Below, in pieces: positions 17,790 to 28,052 of a stretch of DNA of 64,000 nucleotides (position 1 is its first letter; every line of letters starts with the position of its first letter). A program made the position numbers and the translations under genes. The notes under the pieces were generated by a model. That model did no database searches and was not told the DNA's origin. It saw only the letters and a program-made list of their open reading frames with translations. Source of the DNA: Rivularia sp. MS3. GTDB lineage: Bacteria > Cyanobacteriota > Cyanobacteriia > Cyanobacteriales > Nostocaceae. The stretch is taken from NCBI GenBank assembly GCA_019192545.1, contig JAHCMI010000034.1:1-64000 (forward strand). The letters are read 5' to 3'.

Positions 17790-19007
17790 ATGCGTAAGCC
17801 TGTTTTAACAATTTTTTATCAATATAATCCCTGGAATACAACTATTGGAGGAATACAAACATTAATTAATACTTTTATCAAGTATGCTCCTTCAGATTTC
17901 AATGTCAGGCTTGTTGGAACAGCTAATAGTAAAAGTGAAACTTTAGGCAGATGGCAGAAAAAACAATTCTTAGATAAAGAAATTGATTTTTTACCTTTAT
18001 TTGTAGTAGAAGATGATAACGTCAGAGGTTTAGTACCAACGACGGTTAAGTATACTCTCGCAATGTTGGGACATTGTTATGCCTCTGATTTCATGCATTT
18101 TTACAGATTAGAACCTACAATAGCCGCTTTTAAATGGAAAGGAGAAAAAACACTATTTATTCAGAACGATATAGAAAAGCAGATGACATCTGCGAATGAT
18201 AAAAATGCAATTTTGTGGCGGCGCTTGCCAGCGGCTTATTTTGCTTTAGAACGAGCTTTGGTTAAACAATTTGACTATATTTATTCTTGCAATAGCGACT
18301 CCATGAAGCTTTATCAACGACGCTACCCGGATATATCGGGCAGGGTAAGTTTGTTGAACAACACTTTTGATGAACAAGTATTTTATCCAGTTTCTCAACA
18401 GGAGCGCGATCGCCAAAGGTGCGAATTAGCTAAAAAGCTGAATTTAAGCGAAGATACGCGATTTGTGTTGTTTGCAGGAAGACTACATCCGCAGAAAGAT
18501 CCTTTACTGCTGATACGCTCAATCAAAGCATTAAAAGACGATAGGGTTCATTTATTAATTGCTGGAGAGGGTGAATTAACCGCTCAAGTACGTAACGAAA
18601 TTGATTTATTAGGAATTGAAAATCGAGTCACGATGCTAGGAATAGTTCAACAAAAACAACTATCCGATTTACATCGTGCTTGTAATGCAGTTGTTTTAAC
18701 CAGTGCCTTTGAAGGATTACCATTTGTGGTTTTAGAGGCTCTGGCTTGCGGAACTCCAATAGTGACCACCGAAGCCGGAGAAACTCCTTCTCTGCTGTCT
18801 CCCTATAGTGGAGTTGTTTGTTCTCAACGAACACCAGAATGCATTGCTTCGGCTTTGCATCAAGTTGTCATGCATCCAGAAAACTATCCAGTTGAAGAAT
18901 GCGTTAAAATTGCCGCTCCCTATGCTGCAAGTAGCGTAGTGAATGGGGTTTACAGTCAAATGTGGCAACGTTGGGAAAAACGATTAAAACAATCAGTCAG
19001 CGTTTAG
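17790..19007 (+). CDS. Family 4 glycosyltransferase (first gene of EPS operon)
   Basis: A 405-residue GT-B enzyme. The N-lobe starts with GGIQTLINTF (Gly loop), and the C-lobe has VLFAGRLHPQKDPLLLIRSI, LLIAGEGELTAQVRNEI and the nucleotide-sugar site SAFEGLPFVVLEALACGTPI, with the E-x7-E pattern of GT4 retaining transferases. It should add a sugar from an NDP/GDP donor to a lipid-linked glycan at the inner face of the plasma membrane. Donor and acceptor cannot be told. It is the first of a run of plus-strand glycan genes; the following gene's true start lies 39 bases downstream. Confidence 0.9.
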   Translation: MRKPVLTIFYQYNPWNTTIGGIQTLINTFIKYAPSDFNVRLVGTANSKSETLGRWQKKQFLDKEIDFLPLFVVEDDNVRGLVPTTVKYTLAMLGHCYASDFMHFYRLEPTIAAFKWKGEKTLFIQNDIEKQMTSANDKNAILWRRLPAAYFALERALVKQFDYIYSCNSDSMKLYQRRYPDISGRVSLLNNTFDEQVFYPVSQQERDRQRCELAKKLNLSEDTRFVLFAGRLHPQKDPLLLIRSIKALKDDRVHLLIAGEGELTAQVRNEIDLLGIENRVTMLGIVQQKQLSDLHRACNAVVLTSAFEGLPFVVLEALACGTPIVTTEAGETPSLLSPYSGVVCSQRTPECIASALHQVVMHPENYPVEECVKIAAPYAASSVVNGVYSQMWQRWEKRLKQSVSV

Positions 19008-19045
19008 CAGTTATAAACTATCTTGAGAGCAAAGACGAGCAAAAG

Positions 19046-20230
19046 ATGAAAATTGCTGTAATTGGTGCAAAAGGTCTACCTCCTAAACAAGGTGGAATTG
19101 AACATTACTGTGCGGAAGTGTTTCCCCGTATGGTAGCTCAAGGTCATAGTGTAGATTTATTTGCTCGTTCTTCTTATAACGATAGTTCTTGGCTAGAGAA
19201 CTATGATTACGAGGGTGTGAAAGTCATTTGTTTGCCTGATGTACGCATGAGAGGTGTGGATGCTTTTGTTACTTCTGCCCTAGGGTCTTTAGCAGCGGTA
19301 GGTAATAAATATGACATAATTCATTTTCAAGCTCTTGGACCTTCTTTGTTTACAGGCTTATCAAAAGTGACAGCAAAATCAAAGATTGTCGTAACATGTC
19401 ATGGATTGGACTGGCAAAGAGCCAAATGGGGCAATTTCTCGACTCGTTTGATCAAAATGGGCGAACAAACAGCAGTACGCTGTGGTGATGGCATAATCGC
19501 TGTCTCGGATGCTTTAAAAACCTACTTTATGCAAACTTATGGAAAAGAAGTTGTATACATTCCCACGGCTCCGGCTAGCTATGCAAGGTCAGATCCAGAT
19601 TTTAGGTATGGTAACAAGCTAGGGCTGGAGAAAAAACGATATGTGTTGTTTCTGGGTAGATTGGTACCCGAGAAACGTCCCGACTTGCTTTTAGAAGCAT
19701 TTACAAAGTTGCAACCACACAATTGGAAGCTGGTTTTAGCTGGCGGTGTGAGCAATACAAAATCTTTTACCTCAGAATTGTTGGAGCAAGTTGCAGATAA
19801 CCGCAACATAATATTTGCAGGAGAGTTGAAAGGGGCGCGTTTAGCCGAAATAGTTCGGGGGGCTGGACTATTTGTTCTACCTTCGGATGTGGAAGGATTG
19901 CCGATGGCGATGTTGGAAGCGATGCGCGAAGGGGTTCCCATATTAGCAAGCAATATTCCACCCCATAAACAACTGATTGCAGGGGGTAGAGGCAGGCTTT
20001 TTGAAGCAGGCTCTTTAGAATCTTGTATGCATGAATTATCTTGGGCTACCGGAAATTCAACCGATATGGCAGCAATGGCTCAAAACGCGCAAAATTATGT
20101 AACCACAAACTATAGCTGGGACTACATTACAAACGAAACCTTGAAATTATACAAAACCCTAACAGGTTCAGTTTCAGAAGTTGACATACAGGCTGATAAA
20201 AAAGGATTAGCAGGAGTTTTAAAAGATTAA
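19046..20230 (+). CDS. Family 4 glycosyltransferase
   Basis: A 394-residue GT-B transferase. The start at 19046 (MKIAVIGAKGLPPKQGGIEH) begins the first Rossmann strand exactly; the frame is open upstream to 18962 but that part overlaps the previous gene. The N-terminal GLPPKQGGIEHYCAEVFPRM is typical of rhamnosyl/galactosyl-type GT4 enzymes. The C-lobe has VLFLGRLVPEKRPDLLLEAF, LVLAGGVS and SDVEGLPMAMLEAMREGVPI. It probably extends the lipid-linked repeat unit. It sits between the first GT4 gene and the Wzc-like gene and shares their transcript. Confidence 0.9.
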   Translation: MKIAVIGAKGLPPKQGGIEHYCAEVFPRMVAQGHSVDLFARSSYNDSSWLENYDYEGVKVICLPDVRMRGVDAFVTSALGSLAAVGNKYDIIHFQALGPSLFTGLSKVTAKSKIVVTCHGLDWQRAKWGNFSTRLIKMGEQTAVRCGDGIIAVSDALKTYFMQTYGKEVVYIPTAPASYARSDPDFRYGNKLGLEKKRYVLFLGRLVPEKRPDLLLEAFTKLQPHNWKLVLAGGVSNTKSFTSELLEQVADNRNIIFAGELKGARLAEIVRGAGLFVLPSDVEGLPMAMLEAMREGVPILASNIPPHKQLIAGGRGRLFEAGSLESCMHELSWATGNSTDMAAMAQNAQNYVTTNYSWDYITNETLKLYKTLTGSVSEVDIQADKKGLAGVLKD

Positions 20231-20321
20231 GGAATTGGGAATGGGGCATTGATTGGAGAGTTTTTTAACCAATACTGTTTAATTTCCTTCCTAGTAAACG
20301 TTATTTAAAAAGGTATATGTA

Positions 20322-22475
20322 ATGGAAAAGGGGATTTCATCTTTGCTAAAAATCGTCATGCGGCGAAGTTTACCCGCGTTGGCTACTTTTGTAGCAGTTA
20401 TGGGTGGGGCTTTTGCTTACCTTAGCGTTACGCCACGTGTTTACGAAACCTCAGCGCGGTTAATGCTTGATGAAAAACAAACTAGTGTTTCGGAGTTGGG
20501 TAGAGATTTAACTCAAATTGCAAATAGTACCCCTGGTGGCCCTAGTCCTTTAGCCGATCAAGCAGAGTTGGTAAAATCTCAAAGGGTTTTAGACAACGCG
20601 ATTAAAATATTTAATTCTCAGTACAAAGTTACAAACGAGCAGAATTTTGGTAAAGACGGCTTAACTTCGGAATACTTGCGAAAAAATTTAAGCGTTAAAA
20701 TAGTTCCCGCAACCAACATTCTGCAAATTAGCTATGAAAATAAAGATCCAGTTTTAGCTGCGAGACTACTTAATGCTGTATCCAGCGCGATGGTAGAATA
20801 CGATATTAAGGCTATAAGTTCTGAAGCTACAAAAGTAAAAGATTTTTTAGAAAATAAGCAACTGCCAATTGCTAGGAAGAAGTTGCAGCAAGCAGAAGCT
20901 GCTGAAAATCAATACAGACAAGCCTCCGGTATTGTTTCCTTTACGGAACAAACCGAATCTTTGGTAGAGAACTTAGCGTCTCTCGAAGAACAGGAACGAA
21001 CCCTGAGCGCTTTACTCGAACAAGTGCGATCGCAAGAAAATTCTTTACGACAAATTACGGATGCTGATACCTTAAATACTGCTTATTCTTCAGTTCGCAG
21101 TGGTGCAGATGAAGAATTAGTGAAAATGCGGGCTAGTTTGGCAGAATTAGAGCGAGAATTTGTAGAAGCACGTTTGCGGTTTACTTTTAATCATCCCAAA
21201 GTAATCGAGTTATCCCAGAAGCGAGATGCTTTTCGTCAAATGTACGAGCAGCAATTAGCTAATGTATCCAATTCAAACAACTCTGTTCCTGCCAATCAAA
21301 TAGCATCTGACGAAATTTCTCAGGAATTAACTTCTAAATTAATTACTAATGAAATCGAACGTTTAGCTATTGAAAAGAAATTAGCAGTTGTGCGGGCACA
21401 AACAGCGGATTTAAAAGCTCGTGTCGCTCAACTACCAATTAAACAGCAGCCTTTAACCGCACTGGTGCGCCAACGGGAAGAATCCGCTTCCACCTTAAAA
21501 TTTTTGCAGAGTAAGTTAGAAGAAGCACGTCTTGCTCAAGCGCAACAAGTCAGCAATATTCGGATTATCGAATCAGCAACAGTGCCGGATTCGCCATCCT
21601 CACCCAAAAAGTCGGTGGTTTTAGCACTTGCTACGATTTTCGGAGGTATTTTAGCAACCGGTATCATATTACTGCTGGAATTAATGGATAACACTTTGAG
21701 AGATGCTAGGGATGCAGAACAACTGCTCAACCTGCCGCTGCTTGGAGTTTTACCCCGCTTGCCAGGAAAAACTTTGGTTTTGGAACCTTCAGACAGATTT
21801 TTGGATCAAGTAGGTTTGGTAGAACCTTATCGAATGCTGTTCAAAACTTTGGAGTTTCGCAATGACGATGAATTGAAAAAAATTATAGTCAGCAGTACTA
21901 TCTCTGGTGAAGGTAAATCAGTGGTTGTTTCCCACTTAGCTGCCGTCTCAGCAATGCTGTCTCGAAAAACACTGATAATTGATGCTGATTTACGCAGACC
22001 GGTGCAGCATACCTTGTTTAATTTGCCACCGAAACCTGGGATTACCGAGATAATAGAAGGCAGAAGGAGTTTTGTTAATGCCATACAGAAAACGGATGTA
22101 GACAATTTAGATGTATTAACCTGCGGCGAACTATACGGAAGGCCTTCACAGTTATTAGAGTCGGCAGAAATGAAGTTGATATTAGAAGAAGCTGCAAAAG
22201 AGTACGATTTAGTAATTGTAGATACTCCTCCTGTAAGTGCTTGTGCTGATGCTGCCACTTTAGGTAAACAAAGTGATGGAGTAGTTTTAGTAACACGTCC
22301 TAGCTTTACCAACAAAGAAATGCTGCAAAAAGCAGTATTAGAATTAACTCGCGATCGCATTCCGATTTTGGGAGTAGTAGTAAATGGAATGTCTAGTCTC
22401 ACAGAAAAATATTACCGCTATCCCGTCAAAAGTTATCAGCCGACAAAACATTTGACTGCTGGGAGAAGAAGGTAG
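20322..22475 (+). CDS. Wzc-like polysaccharide co-polymerase / BY-type tyrosine kinase
   Basis: A 717-residue inner-membrane protein that sets chain length and controls export of capsule or slime. There is an N-terminal membrane helix (about 18-36), a Wzz domain with long coiled-coil segments (about 180-390), a second membrane helix near 430-450 (VVLALATIFGGILATGIILL), and a cytosolic kinase. Walker A is SGEGKS (about 527-532), Walker A' is LIIDADLRRP (about 551), and Walker B is LVIVDTPPVSA (about 629). The tail holds a small tyrosine cluster (YYRYPVKSY), the usual autophosphorylation zone. Having Wzz and kinase in one chain is the proteobacterial arrangement. Upstream and downstream genes are on the same strand. 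Confidence 0.93.
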   Translation: MEKGISSLLKIVMRRSLPALATFVAVMGGAFAYLSVTPRVYETSARLMLDEKQTSVSELGRDLTQIANSTPGGPSPLADQAELVKSQRVLDNAIKIFNSQYKVTNEQNFGKDGLTSEYLRKNLSVKIVPATNILQISYENKDPVLAARLLNAVSSAMVEYDIKAISSEATKVKDFLENKQLPIARKKLQQAEAAENQYRQASGIVSFTEQTESLVENLASLEEQERTLSALLEQVRSQENSLRQITDADTLNTAYSSVRSGADEELVKMRASLAELEREFVEARLRFTFNHPKVIELSQKRDAFRQMYEQQLANVSNSNNSVPANQIASDEISQELTSKLITNEIERLAIEKKLAVVRAQTADLKARVAQLPIKQQPLTALVRQREESASTLKFLQSKLEEARLAQAQQVSNIRIIESATVPDSPSSPKKSVVLALATIFGGILATGIILLLELMDNTLRDARDAEQLLNLPLLGVLPRLPGKTLVLEPSDRFLDQVGLVEPYRMLFKTLEFRNDDELKKIIVSSTISGEGKSVVVSHLAAVSAMLSRKTLIIDADLRRPVQHTLFNLPPKPGITEIIEGRRSFVNAIQKTDVDNLDVLTCGELYGRPSQLLESAEMKLILEEAAKEYDLVIVDTPPVSACADAATLGKQSDGVVLVTRPSFTNKEMLQKAVLELTRDRIPILGVVVNGMSSLTEKYYRYPVKSYQPTKHLTAGRRR

Positions 22476-22480
22476 TAACA

Positions 22481-22567
22481 GCGAGCAGTGAGCAGTGAGC
22501 AGTTATGAGTAAAAAATAAACTATTACCAATTATCAATGCCCAATGCCCAATGCCCAATGCCCAATT
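22481..22567. repeat. Heptanucleotide tandem repeats after wzc
   Basis: Two heptamer runs: GAGCAGT-type units at 22481-22503 and four CAATGCC units at 22535-22562 with a partial fifth. They fill the gap between the Wzc-like gene and the next gene. They match the short tandemly repeated repetitive (STRR) sequences known from heterocystous cyanobacteria. Confidence 0.85.
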
Positions 22568-22592
22568 ACCAACTATCAGTTAAGAATTAAAC

Positions 22593-23987
22593 ATGTTAAG
22601 TAATGGAGAGTTAGGCGCTTCGTTTTATTTGTCAGTCTTGATGGGGTTGATAGGGATTGGCATTGGTATAGCTGTGGGATTTGGGGCTGGTGCAGTACCT
22701 GTTTATGTCGGTTTGCTTTTGGCTGTAGTTGCGGTACTAATATTCTTTTTTGCTCGGTTTGAACAAGCGGTACTAACTTTACTGGTTTTACGCAGTGCTT
22801 TAGATCCTTTTTCTGCACAACAGGTACCTGCTGCTTTTGCAATTGGATTGGACTTGCTAACTATACTTTATGTGATAGTTCAATTATTATTAAGACAAAA
22901 AATTAATACAGATAAATTTTTCTGGTTTTTTGCTGCATGGGTAGCATTTTTGGGAATATGGATAGTGCTACCGCTAGTTGGTTGGGGATTGTTAGGAACA
23001 ACTTATTTTTTAGACGGTATAAGAGAATGGATGCGAATATTCTCTTGGCTGATGGTATATCTGTTGGTAATGCAGTTAAAGGAGAAAATTCATCCAGAAA
23101 AAGCGATTACGGTGCTATTTTTTAGCCTTTTAGTACCTTTAACAGTTGGATTATTGCAACTAGCTATACCTTCAAGTCTTCCTGCTGCTATCAGCTGTAA
23201 TAACTGTCTGAATTCAACTTTAGGACATCCTAGCACTTTCGGGACTTTTTTATTTTTATTTATTAGCTTCACATTATGGAAGCTGGGATATATAAGGGAA
23301 AGACGCTGGTTGTGGCTGACGCTGCTAGGGATTTTGGCATTTTTTATGGTGATGACAAAATCTCTTACTAGTTTGATTATGATGTCAGTGTTCTTAGTAA
23401 GTTTAATTGCTCCAAAATTAAACTTATTAAAACTGATTGGGGGACTTTTGTTTATCGCAATGGTGTTTTATCTATTTGGAAGTACTGAATTAGGAAGCGA
23501 AAAGTTAGCTGCACTTCTAGAAACACCGATTTTTAATCAAGATTTAGATATATCGCGAACAATTTTATTATCATTTGGAGATGGCAACAGTGCTAATTGG
23601 CGAATCGCTCAGTGGACTTTTTTGATAGATGCTTGGAAAGAATCGCCACTTTTGGGATATGGTTTAGGCACAAGTAAATATATTACTTATTTTCAAAATT
23701 ATGCTCATAACGATTATCTTAGATTCCTGGCAGAAACTGGAATTATTGGATTTATAAGTTTTATTATATTTTTAGGAGTGCAGATTGGTTTTCTAATTAA
23801 ATATCTGCGAAATTCTCCATTAGGAAGTCCCCGTCGAAGACTTTGCGTCACAATGATATCTATTTTTGTCGCAGTCATTCTAGGGATGGCAACCGATAAC
23901 GTTTGGAGTCATACAACTTTATTCTTCTACTGGTGGCTGCTATTTGCAATTGTTGGTTGGGGAGAAGGAGAAGGTAATTCGCCGTAA
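22593..23987 (+). CDS. O-antigen ligase / Wzy-like polymerase
   Basis: A 464-residue integral membrane protein with about 10-12 hydrophobic helices. The periplasmic loop between the late helices contains YAHNDYLRFLAETGIIGF, the conserved H-x-x-Y/F-L element of the O-antigen ligase/polymerase family (Wzy_C). In a Wzx/Wzy pathway this protein joins repeat units into the polymer on the periplasmic side, working with the Wzc-like protein encoded just upstream. WaaL-type ligation cannot be excluded from sequence alone. There is no clear SD before the ATG; the start agrees with the first hydrophobic helix. Confidence 0.87.
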   Translation: MLSNGELGASFYLSVLMGLIGIGIGIAVGFGAGAVPVYVGLLLAVVAVLIFFFARFEQAVLTLLVLRSALDPFSAQQVPAAFAIGLDLLTILYVIVQLLLRQKINTDKFFWFFAAWVAFLGIWIVLPLVGWGLLGTTYFLDGIREWMRIFSWLMVYLLVMQLKEKIHPEKAITVLFFSLLVPLTVGLLQLAIPSSLPAAISCNNCLNSTLGHPSTFGTFLFLFISFTLWKLGYIRERRWLWLTLLGILAFFMVMTKSLTSLIMMSVFLVSLIAPKLNLLKLIGGLLFIAMVFYLFGSTELGSEKLAALLETPIFNQDLDISRTILLSFGDGNSANWRIAQWTFLIDAWKESPLLGYGLGTSKYITYFQNYAHNDYLRFLAETGIIGFISFIIFLGVQIGFLIKYLRNSPLGSPRRRLCVTMISIFVAVILGMATDNVWSHTTLFFYWWLLFAIVGWGEGEGNSP

Positions 23988-24104
23988 GTAATTAGTGATA
24001 AATATTGAAAATATTTTACACTCAACTGTGTATCAAATAATTAGCCGAACCTGATATCATATCCTTCGAGCAAATATTCACTGATACATCAGGAGTTCGA
24101 TGGA

Positions 24105-25283
24105 GTGATTCAAGCATTAATTAAATCTACAGGCGATCGCCTAAAAATAAATCATCAAAAGCATAAAAAAGATTCTGACAAAATTACAATTATTCATCCG
24201 AGCGCGGGTGTTAATTGGAGCGGTGGCTCGGAAATTTTTGCTATAGAAATAGCTCGTCGTCTATCTACCTATTTCGAGGTAGAACTTTTGAGTGGTGCTG
24301 AATGCGGAGATTTTTCTCGTATTTCTGGAGGTATACCTCGTGCTTATACTTACGATTTAATCAATCAACCATTAGTTAAAAATTTAGTTCATCGGTTTGC
24401 AAATCATCCCGAAATTGTTATAGAACATTTAACTAACTTTTTACCTTGCTTTATTCATTGTTTAACTAATTCTACAGATTTAATATTTCCCTGTAACGAC
24501 TATGGTGGTTTAGCAGTTGCTGCTGCTGTACGTGCAATTAAAAATACTCCCATAATTTATACAGAGCATAATAGTTTATTAGCCCAAGGAAAATGTTTAA
24601 GAAGAAATTTGCGTTTTTCTCCCGACCATTTAATAGTTCATAATCATAAAACTGCTGCATTTGCGCGTAATATTAAAACCAATCAACAGGTAAGTATTAT
24701 TCCCAATGGAGTAGATTTAGAAAAATTTACCGCTCAAGGTAGCAAGATAGACTTTGGTCTAAATACACCAGTTGTATTGTGTGTAGCTTCTTTAAATCGT
24801 AATAATCATAAACGGGTAGATTTAGCAATTAATGCCGTTTCTCATTTACCTCAAGCAAGTTTAGTATTGTGTGGGGATGGCCCGGATAAAGATTATTTTC
24901 AGTCACAAGGCGATAAATTACTCGGTTCAAATCGTTTTAAAATATGCACTTTCCCCTTTGAAAAAATGCCAGAGGTTTATCGGAGTGCCGATGTATTTAC
25001 ACTTCCTTCTATCAACGAACCTTTTGGTTTTGCTTATATCGAAGCAATGGCTTGTGGTTTACCTGTAGTGGCAACTAATGACGAAATGCGCCGCTATATT
25101 ATTGGTAGTTGCGGTATCTTATGTGATGTTAATAACCCACAAATATATGCACGTTCGTTATCTCAAGTATTGCAAGGAGAATCGCTGCTTCATCCCCGAA
25201 AAAATGCTTTCAGATTCAGTTGGGACACAGTAGCATTAAAATATCGTGATGTAATTTTAAATACTATCAAAAAAAATTTATAG
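24105..25283 (+). CDS. Family 4 glycosyltransferase, copy 1 of duplicated pair
   Basis: A 392-residue GT-B protein. It has HPSAGVNWSGGSEIFAIEIA near the N-terminus, EHNSLLAQGKCL in the middle and FTLPSINEPFGFAYIEAMAC in the donor site. It is strikingly like the product of 26536-27720 over the whole length, differing mostly in the first 30 and last 30 residues. The start is GTG, supported by AGGAG 9 bases upstream; a nearby ATG at 24100 is in another frame. It probably adds a sugar to the lipid-linked repeat unit. It is followed by a GT2 gene, and this GT4-GT2 order is then repeated. Confidence 0.9.
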   Translation: MIQALIKSTGDRLKINHQKHKKDSDKITIIHPSAGVNWSGGSEIFAIEIARRLSTYFEVELLSGAECGDFSRISGGIPRAYTYDLINQPLVKNLVHRFANHPEIVIEHLTNFLPCFIHCLTNSTDLIFPCNDYGGLAVAAAVRAIKNTPIIYTEHNSLLAQGKCLRRNLRFSPDHLIVHNHKTAAFARNIKTNQQVSIIPNGVDLEKFTAQGSKIDFGLNTPVVLCVASLNRNNHKRVDLAINAVSHLPQASLVLCGDGPDKDYFQSQGDKLLGSNRFKICTFPFEKMPEVYRSADVFTLPSINEPFGFAYIEAMACGLPVVATNDEMRRYIIGSCGILCDVNNPQIYARSLSQVLQGESLLHPRKNAFRFSWDTVALKYRDVILNTIKKNL

Positions 25284-25421
25284 GGAAACTCGATAGATGC
25301 TATGATTTAAATCAATCACAAAATTATCTTGACAAAAAATATACCTTTATACAGAAGTAAATATACAAAATACTACATAGCATCTTGTTAAGGACTTATA
25401 TAGCAAAGAGGTTTTATTTAA

Positions 25422-26372
25422 ATGCCATGTTGTTCTATTATTATTCCTGCTTATAACGCCATAACATATCTGCCAGAAACTTTAGAAAGTTTGTTAAATC
25501 AGACTTTTACAGATTTTGAAGTTTTGATTGTTGATGATGGAAGTTACGATAATATTATAGATTGGGCTGCTGAAATTAAAGACCCGCGAGTCAGATTTTT
25601 TTCTCAAAATAACAAAGGTGTTTCAGCCGCAAGAAATTTAGGCATTAAACAAGCTAAAGGAGAATATATTGCATTCCTTGACGCTGATGATTTATGGGAA
25701 TCGACGAAATTAGAAAAACAGTTGCAACTGTTGAAAAACAATCCCTCATTAGGCTTAGTGCATACTGAAATGCTTGTAATTGACGAACAAAGTAAATCTT
25801 TAGGAAGGAAATTTACATCTAACGTGGAAGGTGATGCTCTGAAAAGATTATTAGAGCGAAATACAATAGTGACTTCTTCAGTAATAGTTCGTCATAGCTG
25901 CTTGCAAGCAGTAGGAAATTTCGATGAAAATTTAACTTCCTCTGAAGATTGGGAACTTTGGGTTCGTATCGCTTCACGTTATTTTATAGCGCAAATAAAA
26001 GAACCTTTAGTTTATTATCGGCAACATGCCAACAATACTACCAAAAATTGGCAAATGCTCGAACAGGATTTATCTTCTATCGAGCAAGTGTTTCAATCTG
26101 TTCCTCAAGAATTATCTTATCTAAAACAACGTACTTATGCTTATGCCAATATTTATTTAGCTTGGAAAGCTTTAGAAACTGGTTACTGCGAGCAAGCAGC
26201 CTATTTTCGCAATCAATCCATCAACCATTATTTTAATATCCTCTTTTGTGCTAATTTTATTCGCTTAAGCTTAGCGATCGCGCTGTTACAAATTTTCGGT
26301 AACGACGGTTTTAGCCGTATCAAATCTATGATTTACACGGTACGTCGGCGTTGTTCTACTGTTAAATTATAA
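25422..26372 (+). CDS. Family 2 glycosyltransferase, copy 1 of duplicated pair
   Basis: A 316-residue GT-A inverting transferase. It shows SIIIPAYNAITYLPETLESL, the DDGS site (VLIVDDGSYD), GVSAARNLGIKQAKGEYIAF and LDADDLWE (the DxD that binds the metal and UDP/GDP). The helical C-terminus has no strong membrane span. It is a paralogue of the protein from 28053-29009. It should act on the cytosolic face of the membrane on a lipid-linked glycan. The spacer before it is 138 bases. Confidence 0.91.
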   Translation: MPCCSIIIPAYNAITYLPETLESLLNQTFTDFEVLIVDDGSYDNIIDWAAEIKDPRVRFFSQNNKGVSAARNLGIKQAKGEYIAFLDADDLWESTKLEKQLQLLKNNPSLGLVHTEMLVIDEQSKSLGRKFTSNVEGDALKRLLERNTIVTSSVIVRHSCLQAVGNFDENLTSSEDWELWVRIASRYFIAQIKEPLVYYRQHANNTTKNWQMLEQDLSSIEQVFQSVPQELSYLKQRTYAYANIYLAWKALETGYCEQAAYFRNQSINHYFNILFCANFIRLSLAIALLQIFGNDGFSRIKSMIYTVRRRCSTVKL

Positions 26373-26535
26373 TCAGAGATTTAGATAGAAAAAGTAGAAT
26401 AGTCCAAGGAAAAGGCAAGATATATGGGAGTTAAAGCATTTTAAAGATACTTAACTCCTAATAATTAACTTCTTCGATTTCAGTTTAAAAATCCAATTTT
26501 TTTTCTTTATTTTTTTTTATTCAGAGTTTAACAAA

Positions 26536-27720
26536 GTGATTAGACAACTAGTAAACATAGCTAATAATTCCGGGCAACAGTCGCAAGGCAAACAAAAACC
26601 CTTAAAAGTGACTATTCTTCATCCTAGTGCGGGAGTGAATTGGAGCGGCGGCTCGGAAATTTTTGCCATTGAAATGACTCGTCGTTTATCTGCTTATTTT
26701 GATGTAGAGCTTTTAAGTGGTGCTGAATGCGGCGAATTTTCTCTGAAAGCTGGGGGTGTTTCTCGTGCTTATACTTATGACTTGATTAATCAACCTTTGA
26801 TTAAAAATTTAGTTCATCGGTTTGCAAATCACCCTGAAATTATTATTGAACATTTAACTAATTTTCTACCTTGTTTTAGTCGCTGCCTGATTAACTCGAC
26901 AGATTTAATTTTTCCTTGCAACGATTATGGTGGTTTAGCAGTGGCTGCTGCTGTACGCGCTATCAAAGGTACTCCGATTCTCTATACCGAACATAATGGC
27001 TTGCTAGCTCAGGGAAAATGTTTAAAGCGCAATCTATATTTCTCTCCAGACACTCTGGTAGTTTTTGATAAAAAGACTGCTGCATTTGCTCATGAGATTA
27101 AACCACAACAGCAGTTAAACATTATTTCTAATGGAGTCGATTTAAACAGATTTACTCCTAATGGAACTAAACTAAATTTTGGTTTAACAACGCCGATTGT
27201 GTTGTGTGTCGCCTCTTTAAATCGTAATAATCACAAACGAGTTGACTTAGCAATCAATGCTGTTTCTCGCTTATCTCAAGTGAGCTTATTAGTATGTGGA
27301 AACGGTCCCGATAGAGATTATTTTCAAGCACGGGGCGATGAATTGCTCGGTGCAAATCGGTTCAAAATATCTACTTTTTCCTTTGACAAAATGCCAGAAG
27401 TTTATCGTAGTGCCGATGTGTTTACCCTTCCTTCTATCAACGAACCTTTCAGCTTAGCTTATATGGAAGCAATGGCAAGTGGTTTACCGGTAGTTACAAC
27501 TGATGATGAAATACGCCGCTATATTGTTGGCGATAGCGGTATATTGTGCGATGTCACAAATCCACAAATTTATGCAGATGCATTATTTCAGGTATTGAAA
27601 ACAAACTGGCAGCAAAAAGCGCTTAATAACGCCGCAAGGTTTAGTTGGGATAACATAGCTTTGAAATACAGAAATATTATTTTAGAAACTATTAACAGAA
27701 AAAAGGAGGAAACAGTCTAA
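26536..27720 (+). CDS. Family 4 glycosyltransferase, copy 2 of duplicated pair
   Basis: A 394-residue paralogue of the 24105 product. Shared blocks include HPSAGVNWSGGSEIFAIE, SGAECGEFS, YDYGGLAVAAAVRAIK-like segments and CVASLNRNNHKRVDLAINAV. The donor-site motif is here SINEPFSLAYMEAMASGLP, so the residue after EPF differs from copy 1 (S for G), which could alter donor choice. The start is GTG (weak SD). The N-terminal 25 residues and the C-terminus are diverged. It is followed after 330 bases, including a shortened MITE, by the second GT2 copy. Confidence 0.9.
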   Translation: MIRQLVNIANNSGQQSQGKQKPLKVTILHPSAGVNWSGGSEIFAIEMTRRLSAYFDVELLSGAECGEFSLKAGGVSRAYTYDLINQPLIKNLVHRFANHPEIIIEHLTNFLPCFSRCLINSTDLIFPCNDYGGLAVAAAVRAIKGTPILYTEHNGLLAQGKCLKRNLYFSPDTLVVFDKKTAAFAHEIKPQQQLNIISNGVDLNRFTPNGTKLNFGLTTPIVLCVASLNRNNHKRVDLAINAVSRLSQVSLLVCGNGPDRDYFQARGDELLGANRFKISTFSFDKMPEVYRSADVFTLPSINEPFSLAYMEAMASGLPVVTTDDEIRRYIVGDSGILCDVTNPQIYADALFQVLKTNWQQKALNNAARFSWDNIALKYRNIILETINRKKEETV

Positions 27721-27828
27721 ATATTGTTATTTAAAATACAAAATAATCAAATAGCTATGCACAAAGTATTTATGCTTATATACAAAAGCATGACCACCTT
27801 AGAATATACAATTTAATAAATATAAGAA

Positions 27829-27904
27829 TAGCCGCAACGCCGCATATTTTCTTTGGAGGCTACTGTGACGGAAATATTAGTTTTGTGACAACTGCGGCCA
27901 TTCC
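27829..27904. repeat. Shortened derivative of MITE-like family A
   Basis: It begins GCCGCAACGCCGCATATTTT and ends TTGTGACAACTGCGGCCATT, i.e. both ends of family A in inverted orientation, but the middle part with the GGTGCCGTAC block is gone (about 75 bp instead of about 120). It lies between the second GT4 and GT2 copies. Confidence 0.65.
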
Positions 27905-28052
27905 TGAAATCAACGTCAATTACCAAATAAATCCGAAATTAATCAAATAATTATTTTTTTAACTATCTATTCAACCTTGCGAATCAAAATAAATAAATCT
28001 GAAATTAAATAAAAACAAAACGAAAATAAAACAACAATACAAACATTGAATT